Shown: piece after piece, positions 4,904 through 10,379 of the stretch | Layout of the letters: every line of letters starts with the position of its first letter | Numbering within the stretch: position 1 is the first letter of the stretch | NCBI GenBank assembly: GCA_964484465.1 | Contig: CAZAFL010000053.1 | Span: 1 to 10,379, forward strand | DNA length: 10,379 bases | Source: CAZAFL01 sp964484465 | Lineage (GTDB): Bacteria > Bacteroidota > Ignavibacteria > UBA10030 > SZUA-254 | Reading direction: 5' to 3' | The notes under the pieces: generated by a model | Told to the model about the DNA's origin: nothing | Database searches by the model: none | Seen by the model: the letters and a program-made list of their open reading frames with translations, nothing else | Translations under genes and position numbers: made by a program

Positions 4904-7583
4904 TCGACAATTTCTCTCCTCGCGGAGCACCTGATCCAATTGGCAATCGGATTGTAAACTTCGCTCCACCCTCTTCACAATTTTCAACCGTAATGTTTCC
5001 CTTGTGTGCTTTCACAAATCCGAGCGCAATAGAAAGACCAAGCCCGATTCCGCCGGTCTTCGCGCCAGGAACGCGATAGAATTTTTCGAATACTTTGTTC
5101 AACGAATCGGCAGGAAATCCCGATCCATTATCGGCGACCAATATAACACATTCGTTGCCATCTTGGAAGCCTTGAATGATGATATTCGAATTACTTGGCG
5201 TATACATCGCAGCATTGCGTAATAGATTCACGAGAACTTGCTCTATCAGAGGAAAATCTAATTTGACTAGTGGCATTGTTGGTGAGGTGTCTATCGATAC
5301 AACATGCGTAGATAGTTCCTTATCGAGTTTACTGATTGATGAATTGATAACATCCCGCACGTCTGTCCAATCCAGCCTCGGTTGGATAAGCCCTGATTCC
5401 AGTCGAGTCATCGCCAAAAGGTTTTGAACAATATTATCGAGCCGCTCTGCCGCTGATTGTACCTCTCCCGCAAGCTCACGCCGCACTTCCGGTTGCCCGC
5501 CTACCCGGTCATTGAGTAGGCTTTCCGAAGCACTTAATAACGCAGTAATTGGAGTCCGAATTTCATGGGAGATAGAATTGAACAGTGTGGTATACAGGCG
5601 TTCGGATTCTGCCAAAATAATAGATTGCTTAGCCATGTCGTTGAGAAATTCACGATCGAGTGCTGAAGAAATTTGGTTGAGAAAGTTCTCAAGGAGAGTT
5701 TCCTGATCGATCGACAAGGGAACATTTTGTGAAATCTTGACTCCAATAACGCCAAGTGGGTATCGAGGACCGGAGAGCGGATAATACGTTGCTTCAGCAA
5801 ACGGAAGCGTTTCAGTAAATTTGCCTGCCCGTTTTTCATTCCAATGTACCCACGCAGGAACGCTCAGCTCTTTTTCACTCGGCAGGAAAACGCTGTGTGT
5901 GTGGGCTTTATTAACGAAATCACCATCAAGATCGGTTAGAAACACTGCAACTTCAGCGTTGAAAAATTTTTTGATATTTGAGACAGTGGCCCGAACAACA
6001 TCATCTTGATTCTTCGCAGAGGAAAGATCATTTGTCAGTGAATACAGCGCGACCGCCCGTTCCTCGCGCGATTGAACCGCCTTCTGACGCGCCCGAATTC
6101 GCACGGTAAGGATACCTGTCACTGCGGCTACAGCGAAGTATGTTACCACCATTAGTACATCCTGCGGCATTCTGATATAAAACGTATATCGTGGTGGAAT
6201 GAAGAGGAAATCCCACATAAGTGCGCTCAGTACTGCGGCCAGGATTACTGGCCCGACACCAAATCTTAATGGCAGTAAGATTATCGTCAAGAGAAGAATA
6301 AGCGAAACAGTCTGGTAACCGATAAACTCGGCAAAAGGAAAACAGAGTGCAGAAACCATCGCGACAATTGCAGCCGAGATGCCATATTGTATCAGGTCAG
6401 AATGAATTTCAGGAATGCGGAGAAAACGTTTTTCCTCTTGTCGGGCCGATTCTTCGCCGGAGGTAACATACACATCAATGTTTTCACTTATTTCGATCAA
6501 TCGGTCGACGAGCGTTTTCCGCCAAGGCCAAGCCCTTCCTGATTTTCCGACGATGATCTGGGTTGCATTTTGTTCATAAGCAACACGTACAATTGCCGCA
6601 GCGATATCTTCATCAGAAGTCGTTACCACCTCGGCACCTAATTCGCGTGCAAGGGTGATGTTCTTCGCAAACTGTTCCTTCTTCGTGTCGTTCATTTGCA
6701 ATGATCGCTCGACAAAGACTGCAACCCAGCTTGCCTGCATCGTAAATGCAAGCCGCCGGGCCCAGCGGATAAGATGTACGGATTCCCGACTTGGAGTTAC
6801 ACCGACAACCAGTCGTTGCCCGGACTTCCAGGGGCCCCGGATACGCTCAGACTGCATGAAATCCCGCAACTGCCTCTCGACACGTTCAGCCGCAAGTCGT
6901 AAAGCCATCTCCCGTAGAGCTGTAAGATTCCCCTTTTGAAAAAAATTTTCGGCGGCATGCTGTGTGCGCTCTGGAGCATATACTTTTCCTTCTGCCAGCC
7001 GTTTGAGCAATTCATCAGGCGGCAGATCGATAACTTCTACCTCATCAGCATGCTCTAAAATAGAATCTGGAACCGTTTCACGCACAATCGACCCTGTTAT
7101 TTTCGCAACCGTATCGGCGCGGCTTTCGAGATGCTGGACGTTTAGTGTTGTATAAACATCGATCCGATTGTTGAGCAATTCGATCACGTCGAGATGACGT
7201 TTTGTATGCCTGCTTCCTGGAGCGTTAGTATGAGCAAGCTCATCGACCAACACAAGCATAGGGCCTCGTCTGATGATCGCATCAATGTCCATTTCTTCCA
7301 AAGTGGTCCCCCGATACTCAACTTTCTTTCGGGGAATAACTTGAAGATCCTGGATTAAGGATTCTGTCTCTCTTCGACCGTGCGTTTCGACAACACCAAT
7401 GACGATATCAATACCTTTCTTTTTTGCTTCATGTGCAGCCTGAAGCATTTCATAGGTCTTTCCCACTCCGGCACACATCCCGAAGAATATTTTGAGTTTT
7501 CCTTTTTGTCCTTTTTCTTCGGAGCGCTTCAACGAGCGTAACAGAGCCTCAGGATCGCGTCGTATTTCATTACGATTAGACAT
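4896..7583 (-). CDS. kdpD: KdpD potassium-limitation sensor histidine kinase (895 aa)
   Basis: Full-length KdpD with every expected domain in order. The KdpD N-terminal domain (about 27-235) has Walker A G35-MCAGV-GKT43 and the Walker B region MLVLVDELAHTNAPGSRH. A universal-stress-protein-like domain (about 256-375) starts at RLVVGVTPSRES. Four close-packed membrane helices lie at about 398-495. A GAF-like region follows (about 510-645). The HisKA domain has the H-box SISHEIRTP with phospho-acceptor H673, the same number as in E. coli KdpD. The ATPase domain has an N-box (NLLRNAAMYTP), G1 (DNGSGFP), F-box (FEKFYR) and G2 (GGIGLGL). It senses K+ limitation at the inner membrane and phosphorylates KdpE or dephosphorylates it. 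The start is ATG 7583 with only a weak GAG upstream. It follows the porin gene by 60 bases and overlaps kdpE by 8. Nothing is missing, and the protein should be functional. Confidence 0.97.
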   Translation of the reverse strand: MSNRNEIRRDPEALLRSLKRSEEKGQKGKLKIFFGMCAGVGKTYEMLQAAHEAKKKGIDIVIGVVETHGRRETESLIQDLQVIPRKKVEYRGTTLEEMDIDAIIRRGPMLVLVDELAHTNAPGSRHTKRHLDVIELLNNRIDVYTTLNVQHLESRADTVAKITGSIVRETVPDSILEHADEVEVIDLPPDELLKRLAEGKVYAPERTQHAAENFFQKGNLTALREMALRLAAERVERQLRDFMQSERIRGPWKSGQRLVVGVTPSRESVHLIRWARRLAFTMQASWVAVFVERSLQMNDTKKEQFAKNITLARELGAEVVTTSDEDIAAAIVRVAYEQNATQIIVGKSGRAWPWRKTLVDRLIEISENIDVYVTSGEESARQEEKRFLRIPEIHSDLIQYGISAAIVAMVSALCFPFAEFIGYQTVSLILLLTIILLPLRFGVGPVILAAVLSALMWDFLFIPPRYTFYIRMPQDVLMVVTYFAVAAVTGILTVRIRARQKAVQSREERAVALYSLTNDLSSAKNQDDVVRATVSNIKKFFNAEVAVFLTDLDGDFVNKAHTHSVFLPSEKELSVPAWVHWNEKRAGKFTETLPFAEATYYPLSGPRYPLGVIGVKISQNVPLSIDQETLLENFLNQISSALDREFLNDMAKQSIILAESERLYTTLFNSISHEIRTPITALLSASESLLNDRVGGQPEVRRELAGEVQSAAERLDNIVQNLLAMTRLESGLIQPRLDWTDVRDVINSSISKLDKELSTHVVSIDTSPTMPLVKLDFPLIEQVLVNLLRNAAMYTPSNSNIIIQGFQDGNECVILVADNGSGFPADSLNKVFEKFYRVPGAKTGGIGLGLSIALGFVKAHKGNITVENCEEGGAKFTIRLPIGSGAPRGEKLSNE
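4914..4920 (-). promoter_or_regulatory. Ribosome binding site of kdpE inside the kdpD 3' end
   Basis: AGGAGAG on the minus strand, ten bases before ATG 4903 and within the last codons of kdpD. It fixes the kdpE start over the longer in-frame alternative. Confidence 0.55.
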
Positions 7584-7643
7584 TACAAGCTCAATTTAGC
7601 CATTCTCAGTCTCAAAAGAAACCGGCAGTATTTTAATCTATCT

Positions 7644-8957
7644 TCAAAACCGGACGATAATCGATCCAATGATTCGGTTTTCACTTGTGACAAGATCTGC
7701 TACATAACCGGAGGGGTTGCCAATAGGAGGATTCCAACCGTTTGGCGAAGTTAGCCCGCCATGTCCTGCAAAATAGGGAACGGATGCCTGCCGGTGAACA
7801 AATTCAACGCCCCATGTGACATGTTCATTTGGCATGCACTGTATGCCCGTTGAAAAATCCCATGCGTCAAATTGATCCCCCGGGTTTTGTGTGAGAACGC
7901 CTGATCCGGTTGGAAGAAGTGCTAAATACCGTCCGGGATTGTGAAGCTGGCCACCCCCAAATGTCCAAGCAAAATGTTCATCCGCATCAAGCCAGAGGCG
8001 ATGGTAAAACATCCAGCTTAGGAAATTTTGCGCCGGAGTTGTTGAATCGCCACCGAACGGAACAACACCGGCACCGTTTTCAAATCCAATATCGCCAGTA
8101 ATGGAAAAAGCAGCCTGGGGAAGTGAACTGCCAGGGTTATGGTGATAACGTATTAATAAACTGTTATCACTGTGAAAACGAAACCGTCCCGGAGTATTGG
8201 GAGTATCCCATCCGCCATATGCACTTGCGAGGATCGAGACCGATTCCTGCGGACGATACACTGTTTGAAAACCAACACCGGGCTGTTCGTTAAACATGGC
8301 ATAAGTTTGCCATCCGTTGATAATCCAGTATTCCAATTTGAGTCTGTCAGTTGGAAATGTTTGAACGCGTACACCTGTGAAGAACCAGGGGGTATTATCG
8401 GAAGTGAAAGAGTTCTGGTAGTTCCAGTTCTCGAAGTTGTTGTACCCCATTAACCCGACATATGATTTAAATATGCCCACGTCTATATTGATACCATGCA
8501 TACTGTTAAGATGCATACCAACATATCCCTCAGTCACATAACGGAGGGCGGTATAGAGGTCGAATTGCCCACGTAGCGGCGTGTTATCATTGCGCGGAAC
8601 GCCCGTGGAACGTGTGCCAAATTGCAGCATCAATCTTGCGCGTGCCCCGCTTTCCGGATCGTGAAAGTCTCCACCGACTTCGATATACGAAACATTGAAC
8701 TCATCAGAGCGAAACGTCGCAGTAGAGCCGGAATTTGTATGGTCAATTGGATGGTGGAAGTTGAAATTGTAGTTTATGTCCATAGTCATATCACCAGTGA
8801 AATATTTCGAATCGAGCACCTGCTTATGGAGCCGGCTATTACCCTGAAGCCAGCTGAAATCGCCCCACGCGAACGGTTCCGACTTGGTCACCGAGCTATC
8901 TTGACTCAGCGCGATTGTTGAGCTGAAGAGTATTGCAATGAAGATGGAGTTGTTCAT
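7644..8957 (-). CDS. Kdp-operon outer-membrane beta-barrel porin-like protein (437 aa)
   Basis: An N-terminal signal peptide (hydrophobic FIAILFSSTIALS, likely cut near ALS-Q19) precedes a mature barrel rich in aromatic, Gly and Asn/Asp residues. Alternating strands are seen throughout (MTMDINYNFNFHH, LEYWIINGWQTY, FAWTFGGGQLHNPG), and the final strand IIGSIIVRF ends in the C-terminal Phe typical of outer-membrane proteins. The FAWGDFSWLQGNSR start and overall length fit the putative beta-barrel porin-2 (BBP2, OmpL-like) family, which is my best match from memory. Its place between kdpC and kdpD on the same strand implies co-regulation with the K+ pump and a role in outer-membrane passage of K+ or other solutes under K+ starvation. 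That role is inference. No clear Shine-Dalgarno site precedes ATG 8957. It begins 29 bases after the kdpC stop. Confidence 0.8.
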   Translation of the reverse strand: MNNSIFIAILFSSTIALSQDSSVTKSEPFAWGDFSWLQGNSRLHKQVLDSKYFTGDMTMDINYNFNFHHPIDHTNSGSTATFRSDEFNVSYIEVGGDFHDPESGARARLMLQFGTRSTGVPRNDNTPLRGQFDLYTALRYVTEGYVGMHLNSMHGINIDVGIFKSYVGLMGYNNFENWNYQNSFTSDNTPWFFTGVRVQTFPTDRLKLEYWIINGWQTYAMFNEQPGVGFQTVYRPQESVSILASAYGGWDTPNTPGRFRFHSDNSLLIRYHHNPGSSLPQAAFSITGDIGFENGAGVVPFGGDSTTPAQNFLSWMFYHRLWLDADEHFAWTFGGGQLHNPGRYLALLPTGSGVLTQNPGDQFDAWDFSTGIQCMPNEHVTWGVEFVHRQASVPYFAGHGGLTSPNGWNPPIGNPSGYVADLVTSENRIIGSIIVRF

Positions 8958-8986
8958 ATAGTATTTGAAGTTGTTGGAATCGGTAA

Positions 8987-9559
8987 TTACATCTCATCGA
9001 GTGCAAGATTGAGCTTGAGCACATTCACACAGGGCTGACCGAACACCATAAACTGAGGGTATTCTGTCTCATGTTCAATGAGTTTCTTGAGGGCTTCTGA
9101 TTTTGTGACGTCAAATCCGCGCGCACGAGAAACACGATTGACCTGAAGCAGAGCGGATTGTGGACTGATATGAGGATCAACACCGCTTCCCGAGGCAAAG
9201 AGCATTTCCTTCGGAACTTTCTCATCGGGCGGAAGAAGGTTTCGAATAATAAAGCGCTTCTTTCGTTCTTTGACAGAATCGCTGAGTGTCTTACTTGTTG
9301 GCCCGAGATTACTCGCGCCAGACGGCATCGGATTGTAATCGATTGCCGACGGACGCGGCCAGAAGTAGCGATCGCTTTGAAATTTCTGACCGATCAATAC
9401 CGAGCCAATGATTTTTCCGTCTTTAACAATCAGGCTTCCATCTGCCTGGTGTTGAAAAAAAAGCTGAGCGAGAACGGTCACGAATACCGGATAGATAACT
9501 CCCGTGAGTAAAGAAAGGATCGACAACGCTTTGAGCGAAGGAAGAATGTACATTTTCAT
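8987..9559 (-). CDS. kdpC: KdpC, accessory subunit of the K+-transporting ATPase (190 aa)
   Basis: One N-terminal membrane helix (about residues 11-35, SILSLLTGVIYPVFVTVLAQ) is followed by a periplasmic domain with the family's hallmark segments. These are GSVLIGQKF, YFWPRPSAIDYNPMPSGASN followed by LGP, and ASGSGVDPHISP. KdpC stabilises the KdpFABC complex and raises its affinity for ATP. Length matches the usual ~190 aa. ATG 9559 comes 4 bases after the kdpB stop, as expected for tightly coupled subunit genes, although the upstream GGGTCTG is a poor Shine-Dalgarno site. A second ATG at 9553 would remove two residues and cannot be excluded. Confidence 0.97.
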   Translation of the reverse strand: MKMYILPSLKALSILSLLTGVIYPVFVTVLAQLFFQHQADGSLIVKDGKIIGSVLIGQKFQSDRYFWPRPSAIDYNPMPSGASNLGPTSKTLSDSVKERKKRFIIRNLLPPDEKVPKEMLFASGSGVDPHISPQSALLQVNRVSRARGFDVTKSEALKKLIEHETEYPQFMVFGQPCVNVLKLNLALDEM

Positions 9560-9563
9560 AAAT

Positions 9564-10379
9564 TCAGACCCATCCTAATGCAATAATCAAGGTATCGATG
9601 AGCTTGATTCCAATAAACGGCACAACCAACCCACCAAGACCATAAATCAGAATATTTCTCCTAAGGACAACGTTGGCGCCAAGTGGACGATACTTTATTC
9701 CTTTCAAAGCCAGCGGGATAAGGGCAATAATAATCAGCGCATTAAAAATCACGGCACTGAGCACGGCGCTTTGAGGCGATGTTAATCGCATGATGTTCAA
9801 TGCGGCAAGCGGGCCAACTCCCATCCCAATCGTATACAACGTCATGCCGATCGCTGGAATAATTGCAAAGTATTTTGCCACATCGTTTGCTATACTGAAC
9901 GTTGTCAGCGCGCCTCGGGTCATTAACAATTGTTTGCCCGTTTCCACAACTTCAATCAGTTTCGTCGGATTACTATCGAGATCAACCATATTACCGGCTT
10001 CACGTGCTGCTTGTGTTCCACTGTTCATCGCGATGCCAACATCGGCTTGCGCAAGGGCCGGGGCATCATTCGTTCCATCGCCTATCATTCCAACCAATCT
10101 TCCGTTGGATTGCTCAAGTTGAATGCGTCGAAGTTTGTCTTCGGGTTTCGCCTCTGCAATGAAATCATCGACTCCCGCTTCAGCAGCAATTGCCGCAGCG
10201 GTGAGATTGTTATCGCCGGTGATCATCACTGTGCTAATACCCATCCTTCGCAGTTGAGCAAATCGCTCTCTTAATCCACCCTTCACAATATCCTTGAGTC
10301 TTATCACGCCGAGCACTTCATCGTTCTCTGCAACAACGAGGGGCGTCGAACCTTCCCGCGCAATTTCTTCAACTTTTTT
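9564..10379 (-). CDS. kdpB: KdpB, catalytic P-type ATPase subunit of the K+ pump (3' part only)
   Basis: The frame is open from the right edge to TGA 9566-9564 and gives the C-terminal 271 residues of a protein that is normally about 680 aa. It includes the end of the nucleotide-binding domain and the P-domain with MITGDNNLTA and the hinge motif GMIGDGTNDAPALAQADVGI. The conserved NSGTQAAREAGNMVDLDSNP segment follows. The last membrane helices then come, with ANDVAKYFAIIPA and FNALIIIALIPLALKG. KdpB hydrolyses ATP to drive K+ uptake through KdpA. The phosphorylated DKTGT aspartate is outside the window. kdpA (and possibly kdpF) should lie just beyond the right edge upstream. Confidence 0.97.
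   Translation of the reverse strand, partial: KKVEEIAREGSTPLVVAENDEVLGVIRLKDIVKGGLRERFAQLRRMGISTVMITGDNNLTAAAIAAEAGVDDFIAEAKPEDKLRRIQLEQSNGRLVGMIGDGTNDAPALAQADVGIAMNSGTQAAREAGNMVDLDSNPTKLIEVVETGKQLLMTRGALTTFSIANDVAKYFAIIPAIGMTLYTIGMGVGPLAALNIMRLTSPQSAVLSAVIFNALIIIALIPLALKGIKYRPLGANVVLRRNILIYGLGGLVVPFIGIKLIDTLIIALGWV

Noticed and set aside
4904..4987. N-terminal extension of KdpE by 28 residues
   Set aside because: It lies wholly within kdpD codons, does not resemble a receiver-domain start, and a good AGGAGAG site serves ATG 4903.

Overview
The window looks like a chromosomal segment from a Gram-negative bacterium of moderate G+C content. It is most likely from the Bacteroidota/Ignavibacteriota/Chlorobiota (FCB) group. 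Supporting signs are the C-terminus of a TonB-receptor-type beta-barrel, a short stand-alone RRM RNA-binding protein, a beta-barrel porin gene inside a kdp operon, and weak or variable Shine-Dalgarno sites. This placement is inferred from gene content and was not tested by a search.

Layout from left to right: (1) 1-320, plus strand, the last ~105 residues of an outer-membrane beta-barrel protein of TonB-dependent receptor type. (2) 321-572, a convergent gap holding what looks like the decayed C-terminal end of another outer-membrane barrel gene. (3) 573-3290, four minus-strand genes in a row. In transcription order they are an RRM protein, a GIY-YIG-like small protein, a DUF1508/YegP-like small protein, and a 542-aa cobalamin-binding-type radical SAM protein of unknown function. 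(4) 3291-3580, an empty stretch that would be the leader of the RRM gene. (5) 3581-4013, minus strand, a broken gene for a tandem helix-turn-helix (XRE) regulator. Its second helix-turn-helix survives only in a different frame and behind a stop codon. (6) 4214-10379, minus strand, the kdp potassium-uptake locus: partial kdpB, kdpC, a beta-barrel porin, kdpD and kdpE, tightly packed and co-directional.

The kdp locus works as a unit. KdpB is the P-type ATPase subunit and KdpC the accessory subunit of the high-affinity K+ pump, and kdpA would lie beyond the right edge. KdpD is the sensor kinase and KdpE the response regulator that switches the operon on under K+ limitation. The barrel protein between kdpC and kdpD is presumably an outer-membrane route for solute or K+ entry that is co-expressed with the pump.

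The most interesting observations are the double-HTH pseudogene, the porin inserted in the kdp operon, and the small-gene cluster next to an orphan radical SAM enzyme. In that cluster there is also an unexplained open frame without a start codon ahead of the DUF1508-like gene. I see no tRNA, rRNA, CRISPR array, intact insertion sequence or convincing rho-independent terminator.
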